Shown piece after piece: positions 26,838 to 35,239 of a stretch of 64,000 nt of DNA (position 1 is the stretch's first letter; every line of letters starts with the position of its first letter). The notes beneath the pieces were generated by a model. That model was not told the DNA's origin. It did no database searches and saw only the letters and a program-made list of their open reading frames with translations. Both the position numbers and the translations under genes were made by a program. This stretch comes from Pseudomonadota bacterium (GTDB taxonomy: Bacteria > Pseudomonadota > Gammaproteobacteria > Pseudomonadales > Pseudohongiellaceae), in contig JAQCBT010000009.1 in assembly GCA_027621405.1 (NCBI GenBank), positions 62,001 to 126,000 on the forward strand, given 5' to 3'.

Positions 26838-28475
26838 ATGCGGATCTTCCCCCGCTTCAAGTCACTCATAGTCATTCTGGTCCTGTCGCTGTGCACTCTC
26901 GGCAGCGTTGCCCAGGAAGCAAGCAAGCAGGTCGTGATGGTTCCCATGCGCGACGGCATCAACCTGGCGACAAATATTTATCTCCCGGACGGCGAGGGCC
27001 CGTGGCCGGTAGTATTGACACGAACCCCCTACAACAAGAATGGCGCAGACCGCAGTGCCGCGACTTACAACGAGGCGGGTTACGTACTGGTGTCACAGGA
27101 TGTCAGGGGGCGGTATGAGTCCGAGGGCGAGGATCAGCCTTTCGAAGTAGACATGCCAGACGGTTTTGACACGGTGGAATGGATAGCGGAACAACCCTGG
27201 AGTAATGGCAAGGTTGGAATCTTTGGTACATCTGCGCCAGGGATCACATCCAACCTGGCGGCAGCAGCAGCACCTCCGCATTTGACTGCGGCCTACGTGA
27301 CTGTCGCGCCCGATAGCCTGTTTTACCGCTCACGGTTCGTTGGTGGTGTATTCAAGGAGAGCCATTCGGGTGGCTGGTTGCGCGGACAGGGCATCAGCGA
27401 AGAACGTATTGCTGCTTACAAGGCCCGGGCAGTGCTTGACCAGGGGTGGAAGGATACAGATTTCCTGTTCCATCGGGACCATGTACAGATTCCGATATAC
27501 AACGTGGGTGGCTGGCATGATATCTACGCTGAAGGATCCCTCTATAACTATCTTTACCTGCAGGAACAGGGAGCCGGTCTCGCTGCAGGAAATCAGAAAC
27601 TGTTTATGGGAGCGTTTGGTCATGGCGCCTTGCAGGGTGACCTGGTTTACCCTGATGGCGGTTTCATAACCGGCAGCATGGACGAACAGCTCCGCTGGTG
27701 GGACTACTGGCTCAAAGGTGAAGACAACGGCATCATGGATGAACCACCTGTCAGCTTTTACATGATGGCATCTGCGCGCAAGGACTCCCCCAGCAATAAA
27801 AACCGCCTGATTCAGACTGATCACTGGCCACCGCAGCATGAGAAGACCCGCTTTTATCTTCTCCCCGGCGGCACAATAAACACCTCACCACCGACAGCCG
27901 ATTCGGCGTCCATCACCTACCAGTTCGATCCGGCCAACCCGGTCCCCACCGTTGGCGGACAGAACCTCGGCAGCGATGTCGGACCCCGAGACCAGCGTGA
28001 GATTGGCGAGCGACAGGATTACCTGAGATTCCAAACGCCGGTTCTGGAAGAAGATGTTGTGGTGGCCGGACATATCGACATGGAGTTATATGTATCGACG
28101 GATGCCCTCGATACCGATTTTGTCGTGAAACTCGTGGACATCTATCCAGACGGCTATGAAGCGCTCATCCTCGACTACCCGCTACGCATGCGATTCCGTG
28201 ATGGCCAGAATGCCGAGGATGTAAAGATGATGACGCCGGGCGAGGTTGAGAAGGTCACTATCAATATGTGGAGCACAGCCCAGACCTTTGAAGCAGGCCA
28301 CCGTATCGGTATCCATGTGAGCAGCAGCAACTACCCACGCTTTGCAGTGAACCCAAACAATGGTGCCGCCCTGGATGATCTGGATACACCTGCAAAAATC
28401 GCGACCAACACGATTTATTTTGATGCGCAGCATCCATCCGCGATGATCCTGCCGGTGGTTACTGAGGATCTATAG
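26838..28475 (+). CDS. CocE/NonD-family (S15-like) hydrolase, secreted
   Basis: The 545-residue protein has a signal peptide (ending GSVAQE, about residue 27). An alpha/beta-hydrolase domain follows with VPMRDGINLATNIYLP, TRTPYNK and the nucleophile motif GTSAPG (Ser near residue 131; the family usually has GxSYxG). The Asp motif GGWHDIY and the His motif FGHGALQGD complete the triad. The C-terminal jelly roll (DTDFVVKLVDIYPDG, VEKVTINMW, HRIGIHVSSSNYPRF) is the X-Pro dipeptidyl-peptidase C domain. Members hydrolyse peptides, amino-acid esters, acyl-cephalosporins or cocaine. Good ribosome site (AAGAAGGAGACACCGAG). It lies 56 bases after the PAL-like gene and is probably co-transcribed, so it may process the same substrate class (inference). 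Confidence 0.9.
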   Translation: MRIFPRFKSLIVILVLSLCTLGSVAQEASKQVVMVPMRDGINLATNIYLPDGEGPWPVVLTRTPYNKNGADRSAATYNEAGYVLVSQDVRGRYESEGEDQPFEVDMPDGFDTVEWIAEQPWSNGKVGIFGTSAPGITSNLAAAAAPPHLTAAYVTVAPDSLFYRSRFVGGVFKESHSGGWLRGQGISEERIAAYKARAVLDQGWKDTDFLFHRDHVQIPIYNVGGWHDIYAEGSLYNYLYLQEQGAGLAAGNQKLFMGAFGHGALQGDLVYPDGGFITGSMDEQLRWWDYWLKGEDNGIMDEPPVSFYMMASARKDSPSNKNRLIQTDHWPPQHEKTRFYLLPGGTINTSPPTADSASITYQFDPANPVPTVGGQNLGSDVGPRDQREIGERQDYLRFQTPVLEEDVVVAGHIDMELYVSTDALDTDFVVKLVDIYPDGYEALILDYPLRMRFRDGQNAEDVKMMTPGEVEKVTINMWSTAQTFEAGHRIGIHVSSSNYPRFAVNPNNGAALDDLDTPAKIATNTIYFDAQHPSAMILPVVTEDL

Positions 28476-28589
28476 CTGCAACAGCCTTCTGTCCCATTGG
28501 ACCCCTGTGGTAACAGCCCGGCGTTGCCATTTATAATGACGTGCTTTTAGAAATCCCCAAACCAACGGATACGCAGGGAAAAACTTTTC

Positions 28590-29315
28590 ATGGGTAGAGC
28601 TTACCAAAACCGCAAAGAGTCCATGGCCAAAACCGCCGAGGCGAAGACCAAGGTCTACAGCAAATATGCGCGGGAAATCTACGTCACCGCCAAGTCGGGC
28701 GGAACGGACCCGGCAGGTAACCTGGCCCTGCGCGGATTGATCGAGCGCGCCAAGAAAGACCAGGTTCCAACGCACGTCATCGACAGGGCCCTGGAGAAGG
28801 CATCCGGCGCTGGAGGCGAGGATTTTGCACTGGCCCGCTATGAAGGCTTTGGCCCTGCTGGCAGCATGCTCATAGTGGAATGCCTGACCGATAATCCGAA
28901 CCGGACTTTCGGCGATGTCCGCCAGTGCTTCGTCAAGACAAAGAACAAGATTGGTACACCAGGCAATGTCAGTCATCTATTCGATCACTGCACAATCCTG
29001 AAATTCCGCGCCGACGACGAAGAGGCGGTACTGGAAGCCCTGCTCAATGCGGATGTCGATGTGATCGATATCGAGAACGAAGACGGTCATATCACGGTAT
29101 TCGCACCCGATAATGAATATGGTCAGGCGCGTCAGGCCATCTGCGAGGCATTCGGAGACGATGAGGGTGAAGTTGAGTTTGAGGCTGACGTCATTCAGTT
29201 CCTGCCGCAGGCTACGGTTTCGCTGCAAGGTGAAGATGTCGACGTGTTCGAGAAGCTCATCGATATGCTTACTGACCTGGATGATGTGCAGAACGTTTAT
29301 CACAACGTCGCCTGA
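28590..29315 (+). CDS. YebC/PmpR-family protein, YeeN-like
   Basis: The 241-residue cytosolic protein has the family start [20 protein letters not shown] followed by [75 protein letters not shown] and [12 protein letters not shown] are the three-domain YebC core. The N-terminus (MGR...KYAREIY rather than MAGHSKWANI) places it with YeeN, the second YebC paralogue. Members act as transcription regulators or, in recent work on YebC/YeeN, relieve ribosome stalling. No ruv genes are adjacent, as expected for YeeN. Confidence 0.93.
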   Translation: MGRAYQNRKESMAKTAEAKTKVYSKYAREIYVTAKSGGTDPAGNLALRGLIERAKKDQVPTHVIDRALEKASGAGGEDFALARYEGFGPAGSMLIVECLTDNPNRTFGDVRQCFVKTKNKIGTPGNVSHLFDHCTILKFRADDEEAVLEALLNADVDVIDIENEDGHITVFAPDNEYGQARQAICEAFGDDEGEVEFEADVIQFLPQATVSLQGEDVDVFEKLIDMLTDLDDVQNVYHNVA

Positions 29316-29363
29316 TCGCTGGGCACCAGGTTCCTTATAGCGCTTTACGAGCCAACACGCCCT

Positions 29364-29927
29364 ATGAAACAGTCCGTCCTCAACAGATACGAGCGGGATT
29401 CCAGCGGCCGTATTCTTATTGACGTCAGTGCCGACGCGGTTGAGGACCTGTTCAGTCACTGGGACCGCACGGCACCCTACATCCGGCGTGACCTCGACGA
29501 GGAACTCACAGACTACTTGATCGATAGCGCGGTCGAGCTCGAGAGCCAGCCGTTTGGCATTCGTTTTTCATTTCATAAGCCTGTGGATGGGGAAGCACTC
29601 GAGCGGGTTACTCGAAGTACTAATGTCTATTTCCAGTACCGGGCCGAAAAAGAAGGGCAGCAGATCAATAAGATGTTGCGAAAATCACTCATCTTTCTGC
29701 TCATCGGCCTGCTTATCATGGCGACCGCCGTGTGGGTCGGCGGTCGTATTGGCAGAGAACCCTCTGTACTGGCCAATGTGCTCGAACAGGGTCTTATCGT
29801 CGCGGCCTGGGTATCCATGTGGGAATCAGTAGCCACCTATCTGATCGAATGGCTACCACAGCGCAAGCAACGCCGGCTCTTTCGCCAGTTATCGGAGGCT
29901 CCCCTGAGCTTTCGCCAGCTTGCCTAG
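29364..29927 (+). CDS. Hypothetical protein with two transmembrane helices
   Basis: The 187-residue protein has an N-terminal cytosolic domain (VSADAVEDLFSHWDRTAPYIRRDLDEELTD), a hairpin of two hydrophobic helices (about residues 110-128 and 140-160) and a basic C-terminal tail (LPQRKQRRLFRQL). This layout is typical of small inner-membrane proteins of unknown function. It follows yeeN by 48 bases in the same direction and precedes tspO. No domain was recognised. Confidence 0.7.
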   Translation: MKQSVLNRYERDSSGRILIDVSADAVEDLFSHWDRTAPYIRRDLDEELTDYLIDSAVELESQPFGIRFSFHKPVDGEALERVTRSTNVYFQYRAEKEGQQINKMLRKSLIFLLIGLLIMATAVWVGGRIGREPSVLANVLEQGLIVAAWVSMWESVATYLIEWLPQRKQRRLFRQLSEAPLSFRQLA

Positions 29928-29982
29928 GTCACGGTTGAAGCAGGGACAGATTTTTTAATTCACCTCGCTCGGGGACCAACAC

Positions 29983-30489
29983 ATGGAATCTACTGCAGCC
30001 CTCTCAAGGAACAGACGCCTGGCAGGCCTCTCCGGCTGGTTGTTACTGTGCTTTGCAGTATCCGCCATCGGTGCATTGGCGTCCATTCAGGCCCAGGCCT
30101 TCTATGGGCATTTAGTCCAACCTGACTGGGCACCGCCAGGCTATGTGTTTGGGCCTGTGTGGACCATCCTCTATGCCATGATGGCAATCGCCGCCTGGTT
30201 GGTGTGGTGCAAAGGGGGGTTTAGGGAGAACCGGTTGGCGCTGAGTTTGTTCCTGGCTCAGCTCGCGGTGAACGCACTCTGGAGTTGGCTGTTCTTCGCC
30301 TGGTTTCTTGGCGCTCTGGCTTTCGCCGACATCATGCTGCTTTGGCTGCTCATTGCCACCACTCTGTGGGCATTCTGGCGCAGGCACCTCCTGGCCGGGA
30401 TGCTAATGCTGCCTTACCTGTTTTGGGTTAGCTTCGCCGCCATGCTTAATTTCTCGGTATGGCAGCTTAACCCTGGACTATTGGGATAA
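29983..30489 (+). CDS. tspO: TspO/MBR-family membrane protein
   Basis: The 168-residue protein has five transmembrane helices and TspO signatures: QPDWAPPGYVFGPVWTILYAMMAIAAWLVW (residues about 46-75), NALWSWLFF near 103, and a C-terminal MLNFSVWQLNP. TspO binds porphyrins and other hydrophobic ligands and modulates tetrapyrrole metabolism and oxygen-linked regulation. The short upstream gap carries a GGGACAGATTTTTT half-element like the repeat at 25.6 kb. It is convergent with the H-NOX/kinase pair. Confidence 0.95.
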   Translation: MESTAALSRNRRLAGLSGWLLLCFAVSAIGALASIQAQAFYGHLVQPDWAPPGYVFGPVWTILYAMMAIAAWLVWCKGGFRENRLALSLFLAQLAVNALWSWLFFAWFLGALAFADIMLLWLLIATTLWAFWRRHLLAGMLMLPYLFWVSFAAMLNFSVWQLNPGLLG

Positions 30490-30570
30490 TAGAGCGACAC
30501 TAAAGTCCCTGCACCCGATTCAACAACGTAAGATGACGATCGCAACTGGGTGTCGAATCAGCTGCAGCGA

Positions 30571-32205
30571 TTAATCAGCCTCAGTAAGCTGCTCTTCTTC
30601 TATGAGGTGGCGCTCACAGAACTTGATAATTGCAGCCTGTGATGCAGGCTTGGCTAGCATATCGTTGATGCCAGCCTCGAGATAAGTATCCACATCCTCG
30701 CTGGATACATTGGCAGTGAATGCGATGATGGGCACACCACGATTGCGCCCTTCCTTGCGAATCTTGCGTGTCGCCTCCACGCCATTCATAACTGGCATGG
30801 CAATATCCATGATGATCAGATCGAAATCGATACGCTGCTCGTCCTCTACCGCCTGTTTGCCATTGGCCGCGGTCGTCACGCCCAGTCCGAGCTTGGTCAG
30901 CAGAATGCGCGCCAGCTCAAGATTGATCTGGTTATCATCCACCAACAACACCTCCCCCTTGAATACTGGATGGGCTGCATGGCGCGGTGAACGATTAACA
31001 GTCTGGGATTTCGGAGCGGGCGCGATTTGCACCGAGCAGGCGAAGGTAAACGTAGAGCCTCTGCCAGTTTCCGAGACGGCGGTCACAGACCCTCCAAGTC
31101 CCACAGCCACGTTTCTGGCAATAGAGAGCCCCAGCCCCATGGAATAGTGGCCCGTCATTTCTTTGCGCCCCGTCCAGAAAGGCTCAAAACACTTTTCGAT
31201 ATCCTCCTTCTGGATACCCACACCAAAATCCCGCACCTCCAGCTTCAGGGTAAGAGCACGGTTCACTGTCGCGCCCGGCGAGACCTGCAGCTCGATGACT
31301 TTACTGTGCGAATGCAAAATGGCGTTCTCGAGCAAACTGTTAAGCACCTTGGTGAGTGCTGCGCGGTCAGCGGTCACCCACTCTGGCGTTTCCGGGGCAA
31401 TCTGCAATCGCACCTGTATATCCTGCCGCAGTGCCTCAACGCTATGCGCAGCGAAGAGCTCATCCAACAGCGCCCTGCTATTGAATACCTGCGCCTTGAT
31501 GGGGAACGTCCCCTGCTCCAACTTTGAAAAATCCAGCACATCACCCACGAGGCGCGTCAATGACTTGGCCGACTGCTCGATCATGTTCAGTAATTTTTTC
31601 TGCTTGTTGCGATCCTCTTCATTCGCCATCAATTCGACAGAATTGATGATGCCATTGAGAGGCGTTCTGATCTCATGACTGACGTGCCTGACAAATCGCA
31701 TTCGGGCCTCGTTTGACGCATCTGCTTGCTGACGCTGTTCCACCAGGTCTTTCGACAGGTCTTCTATGTCAGCCAGCAGCTGGTCTCTCATCGAAGCGCT
31801 AAGCTGGGATTCCAGCTGGTTGTCCAGCAATGCCAACCCCATATTCTCAGCATCGATTGGCTTGTTGTTCTTCCTGAACCATTCCAGCCAGGGAGTTGCC
31901 ACCAGAAAATAGGCTTCTGCGTCAGGGGAATCACAGCGCAATAATTTGCCGCGCAGCGCATAGGCATCATCCTTAGTGGATAAGAACAACTCCTCGTCAA
32001 ATACCTCATCGCTGACCGCTTCGAGGTCCAGACCGGGAAGAGGTTTCTCGCTCTTGAAGATGTCGAACAGTCGTTTGCCCGCCAGCTCGGTGCCAGTCCG
32101 TTCGGTCAGCAATTGGCTGGCATAGGTCAGATGCCAGCTGGCGTCCACACAGGCCAGAACCGGATAGCATTTCTCAAAACAGTTCCACCGGATTGATTCA
32201 GGCAT
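30571..32205 (-). CDS. H-NOX-associated hybrid histidine kinase
   Basis: The 544-residue protein has no membrane segment. Residues 1-165 (VLACVDASWHLTYAS, TGTELAGKRLFDIF, LRGKLLRC, FLVATPWLEWFRK, then a coiled coil) match the HNOBA domain that accompanies H-NOX sensors. HisKA follows with H177 in FVRHVSHEIRTPLNG. The ATPase domain has N-box NSLLENAILHS, G-boxes RDFGVGI and MGLGLSIARNV. The C-terminal receiver has VDDN, phospho-acceptor D467 (IIMDIAMPVMNG), AFTAN and Lys in AKPAS. The hybrid form implies phosphorelay to a histidine phosphotransfer protein or second regulator not in this window. Start overlaps the end of the H-NOX gene by 8 bases. Confidence 0.93.
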   Translation of the reverse strand: MPESIRWNCFEKCYPVLACVDASWHLTYASQLLTERTGTELAGKRLFDIFKSEKPLPGLDLEAVSDEVFDEELFLSTKDDAYALRGKLLRCDSPDAEAYFLVATPWLEWFRKNNKPIDAENMGLALLDNQLESQLSASMRDQLLADIEDLSKDLVEQRQQADASNEARMRFVRHVSHEIRTPLNGIINSVELMANEEDRNKQKKLLNMIEQSAKSLTRLVGDVLDFSKLEQGTFPIKAQVFNSRALLDELFAAHSVEALRQDIQVRLQIAPETPEWVTADRAALTKVLNSLLENAILHSHSKVIELQVSPGATVNRALTLKLEVRDFGVGIQKEDIEKCFEPFWTGRKEMTGHYSMGLGLSIARNVAVGLGGSVTAVSETGRGSTFTFACSVQIAPAPKSQTVNRSPRHAAHPVFKGEVLLVDDNQINLELARILLTKLGLGVTTAANGKQAVEDEQRIDFDLIIMDIAMPVMNGVEATRKIRKEGRNRGVPIIAFTANVSSEDVDTYLEAGINDMLAKPASQAAIIKFCERHLIEEEQLTEAD

Positions 32206-32764
32206 TCTCGTTAACCCCCTCCACAGAGATCAGGAAGACAGCGCCGTACTCTGTGGCAGGCGTGGCCTTGTTATCCGTCTCGATCCTTATGCTCTTGTCA
32301 TACAGGTTCGCCACACCGAAGAGCATACCCCGCACGAAGGCCACCATGCCTGGTCGGGTACTAACGTACTCCATTCTGTATCTGCCCTCGCCCAGCCGTG
32401 CCGCAGGAAAACGGCCCAAACTGAAGTTCGGCATCGATTTATTGAGCGTTGATATCCAGCTTGAGAACCCCAGTATGGCACGCTCGAATCCGGGCCGGGT
32501 GCCCATGGTCAGGGTATCTCTGATTGACGCGGCTGATTCCATGATGAAAAACGCACCGAGCTTTTCCTTGAGCCGCTCGAGTGGAATGTCAAGCTCCTCT
32601 GCCGCAGTTTCGAAGAGCCTGAAGGACAGGGTGTCGTCGTAGTCTTTAGCGCGCAGCAGATGATGTTCAGCCAGACCGGCTCTGCTGGCGATGCGCTGCC
32701 ATTGCGTGCGATCGAATTTGCTGCTGATCATGTCTCGCAAGGCGGTGTGAAATATCCCATACAC
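32198..32764 (-). CDS. H-NOX-like (heme NO-binding fold) protein lacking the proximal heme histidine
   Basis: The 188-residue protein is read from the GTG at 32764, giving MYGIFHTALRD, the usual H-NOX start; a TTG at 32770 is possible. It carries the H-NOX pattern LSFRLFETAAEELDIPLERLKEKLGAFF and, near residues 130-140, MEYVSTRPGMVAFVRGMLFG with the YxSxR pyrrole-binding motif intact. An ungapped comparison with Thermoanaerobacter H-NOX places Ile (segment GFSSWISTLN) where the proximal heme His should be. No His occurs between residue 40 and the YxSxR motif. Heme binding is therefore doubtful or unusual. It overlaps its partner kinase by 8 bases, so it is likely a sensor subunit that controls it. 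Confidence 0.82.
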   Translation of the reverse strand: MYGIFHTALRDMISSKFDRTQWQRIASRAGLAEHHLLRAKDYDDTLSFRLFETAAEELDIPLERLKEKLGAFFIMESAASIRDTLTMGTRPGFERAILGFSSWISTLNKSMPNFSLGRFPAARLGEGRYRMEYVSTRPGMVAFVRGMLFGVANLYDKSIRIETDNKATPATEYGAVFLISVEGVNENA

Positions 32765-32770
32765 GCTCAA

Positions 32771-33075
32771 AGGATACTGTTATTTAAATCTGTATAAATC
32801 AGTTTTATACAAGCCTTAAATAACTTGGGCATACTACATCACAACTCGACAAAACTAGAATAGAATTTTACTGAATGTCTATACTGAGCATTCAGCAGAA
32901 AGACATATTCATAACTTATGACATATATGCAACATTATTATGCTCAGAAGGTGACAGCGCCTTAATCCCGAATGCTCATCAACCGATTAAATTCGGCAAT
33001 CGCATAAAGCTGCCGAGGTGGTGTGTCGATTGGCATGAATGAGAGTGACCATTATCTGGCAGGCCGAAAATCACC
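32771..33075. other. Divergent A/T-rich intergenic region
   Basis: About 300 bases between the H-NOX-like gene and the plus-strand gene at 33076. It is markedly A/T-rich (32770-32940) and must hold promoters for both directions. No supported open frame, and no operator that I can name. Confidence 0.4.
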
Positions 33076-33459
33076 ATGACTGAGGAGCAGCTTGTTTATA
33101 ACACCCGTGGCAAGACCGCCGGCAGCAGCGGTGAAGATCAGAACACAGACCATCATAAACGCTCGCCGTCCGAACTCGATCCACCCGGGGTAAAGAAGGA
33201 CAACAGCACCACCTACGCGGACAACGCTGTTACGGCCGCTCTCCCAGCGAGCGAGACGCTTGCGCCAGAGCGGCTCACACTGCCACGCGACCCGATCATG
33301 GGCGTGAGAATTTATAGTCATGCGCTGGATCGGACATACCGCGGGCAACTTGATAACTACAAACAGCAGCTCCGGGCCAGGTTGGAAGCATTGGAAGCCC
33401 GTATAAGCGCTAAAACCCAACCTACAGGCCGAGAAGCCTCTGAGGACAACCATGAGTAA
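33076..33459 (+). CDS. Hypothetical charged protein, coupled to the coiled-coil gene
   Basis: The 127-residue protein is hydrophilic, with a low-complexity N-terminal half (GKTAGSSGEDQNTDHHKRS) and a C-terminal helix rich in Arg, Glu and Leu (RGQLDNYKQQLRARLEALEARI). No known domain. It is supported mainly by its 8-base overlap with the next gene (ATGAGTAA at 33452-33459). The ribosome binding site for its own ATG is weak, so the start is uncertain. Confidence 0.55.
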   Translation: MTEEQLVYNTRGKTAGSSGEDQNTDHHKRSPSELDPPGVKKDNSTTYADNAVTAALPASETLAPERLTLPRDPIMGVRIYSHALDRTYRGQLDNYKQQLRARLEALEARISAKTQPTGREASEDNHE

Positions 33460-34543
33460 CGAACAGGAAACTGGCACAGAAAAGCCCTTAACGGACGCCG
33501 AAGAGCTGCCTGTAGAGGAGCAATCAGCCACTAGCGAACAACAGCCTGAGAGCCAGAATGAGCAAGAGTCTTCTGATGACGACAATGTAGAGACTCAAAC
33601 CGACGAGATCGATCTTTCCGACGACGGCCAGACTGCAAGCAATGAACCTGTGCAGGGTGAAGTGCCGGGTGCGATACCCGAGTCCGGGGTACACGAATTC
33701 TCAGCAGACGATATCGACCTCACCGAGGTCGAGTCTCAACTACAGTCACTGGTGCCAGCCGTTCTCGACCTGACAGAGCACGTCACGCGAACCACAGAGT
33801 TGAATGGGGATTTGCGGGACGAGCTGGAGCAGACCAGAGCCTATACAGACGCGGCCATACGACGCTATCAAGCAGCTGCAGAGCAGCAAAAAAAGCTGGT
33901 AACCATCATGCTCGGTGTCAGCATAGCCGTGCTCGTAATCTGTTCCGGATTAATCGGCATTACCGCCGTGAGTTATGGCAAACAGAGCAATAATATGAAC
34001 GCCATGTCCCTTGCCTTGAGCAAGCGCATCGGCGAGGTAAGCAGCGGTCTGGCTACCTTTGAGCAAATTAATTCCAATCTAGCCCTCATGAATCAATCGA
34101 TCGAAGCACTCCAACTGGATTCGGAGTTGATGCGAAACGATTACGAAAACCTCAAGGCCGAGAATCGAAATCTGATCAATAGCAGCCTGGCCGCCCTCAA
34201 TGAGCAACTGGAAACCCAGGCCCAGAACATATCGGATCGATTCGCCGCGGCCGAAAGTCAGTACCAGGCGACCAACGAGAGCCTCGCACAGGCTTCGGAT
34301 GCCATAGGAAATCTGGGTAACCAGGTAGTGGCCGCATCGAGCAAAGCCGAGCAGTTACTGGGGGTCCAGGAAGCGCTTGATGCCCTGGTTGTGCTCGAGC
34401 AGGAAAAGTATCTCGAACAGATGCGCGCCCAACTGGAGGCTACTCGGGCCGAAAGTGGATCAGAAATCGCTGACGAAACCGACGCCGGCGTGGTTCAGTA
34501 TTCGAGATCAGGTGAGTACTTGGCCACCGGAAAAAGCGAGTAG
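33452..34543 (+). CDS. Single-pass membrane protein with long C-terminal coiled coil
   Basis: The 363-residue protein has a very acidic N-terminal 100 residues (many Glu, Asp, Gln), then a helical segment (ESQLQSLVPAVLDLTEHVTRT). One transmembrane helix follows near residues 148-172 (LVTIMLGVSIAVLVICSGLIGITAV). About 150 residues of heptad-like coiled coil (LATFEQINSNLALMNQSIEALQLDSEL...) end with Tyr/Ser-rich residues. No family was recognised. It sits between the H-NOX/kinase operon and the flagellar cluster. GAGGACAACC precedes the ATG. A structural or scaffold role in the envelope is only a guess. Confidence 0.68.
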   Translation: MSNEQETGTEKPLTDAEELPVEEQSATSEQQPESQNEQESSDDDNVETQTDEIDLSDDGQTASNEPVQGEVPGAIPESGVHEFSADDIDLTEVESQLQSLVPAVLDLTEHVTRTTELNGDLRDELEQTRAYTDAAIRRYQAAAEQQKKLVTIMLGVSIAVLVICSGLIGITAVSYGKQSNNMNAMSLALSKRIGEVSSGLATFEQINSNLALMNQSIEALQLDSELMRNDYENLKAENRNLINSSLAALNEQLETQAQNISDRFAAAESQYQATNESLAQASDAIGNLGNQVVAASSKAEQLLGVQEALDALVVLEQEKYLEQMRAQLEATRAESGSEIADETDAGVVQYSRSGEYLATGKSE

Positions 34544-34576
34544 GGAAAGCGTGCATTTTTAATTCGTCTGCTTACG

Positions 34577-35200
34577 CTACGGTGCTGCAAACAGACGATC
34601 CAGCAACTTGATGATCGATGGCCCATTACGTGAACCAGCCGCCGCTTGTCTGATCTGATCCAGTATCTGCTCGCCCGGAATCTCTATCTCATGCTCGTCC
34701 AGAGCAGGTTTGAACATGGGCAGCACATTTTCAGCCGCAGCCGTTGGCAAACTTGTACTGAACAAACAAGCAAGATTTATGGCCGGGAAGTCTTTCAACA
34801 GGTAGCGAAGTGCCTCTTCATTCTCCCGCCCAAGGTTCTCGACGTCGGTGACGATCAAGCATCGCCTTGACACCGAAGAGTCTGTCAGGGAAACAGCCTG
34901 CTCCAGTCCAACATCCTCTATTTGCCGGTTAATGGCGTCCAAAAAGCCGTCTCCGCTGGATGCCGGCACGATTTCGACATCGATAGCGGCATGATCATCT
35001 GCGCCATTACTCAGCATGAGTAATTTTGAGATTATTCGCACATAGTAATTCAGTAACGCCCGGTTCTCGCACCGCACAATACAACGATCCGCACTGCGCA
35101 GCGTTCTCATAACGCTCTTCACCACCTGCAGGTGTCCCTTGGTGAGAAAAAGATTGCGACCAATTACATGATTGGCCAACTTCCATCGTTCAGTGCTCAT
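34577..35200 (-). CDS. Degenerate AAA/ExeA-like protein without Walker A
   Basis: The 207-residue protein follows flhB by 39 bases on the same strand. Its layout resembles the ExeA/MshM type of AAA ATPase: FLTKGHLQVVKSVMRTLRSADRCIVRC where the P-loop should follow, RRCLIVTDVENLGRENEEALRYLL at the Walker B/helix position, and FPAINLACLFSTSLP at the sensor-1 strand. The P-loop itself (GxxGxGKT) is replaced by CENRALLNYY and the Walker B acid pair by DV, so nucleotide hydrolysis is unlikely. Function unknown; position suggests co-expression with the export apparatus. The family assignment is inference from pattern, not a search. Confidence 0.6.
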   Translation of the reverse strand: MSTERWKLANHVIGRNLFLTKGHLQVVKSVMRTLRSADRCIVRCENRALLNYYVRIISKLLMLSNGADDHAAIDVEIVPASSGDGFLDAINRQIEDVGLEQAVSLTDSSVSRRCLIVTDVENLGRENEEALRYLLKDFPAINLACLFSTSLPTAAAENVLPMFKPALDEHEIEIPGEQILDQIRQAAAGSRNGPSIIKLLDRLFAAP

Positions 35201-35239
35201 AGTTTATGTCTCTTGTTCTTGACTCAAATGTATCACACC

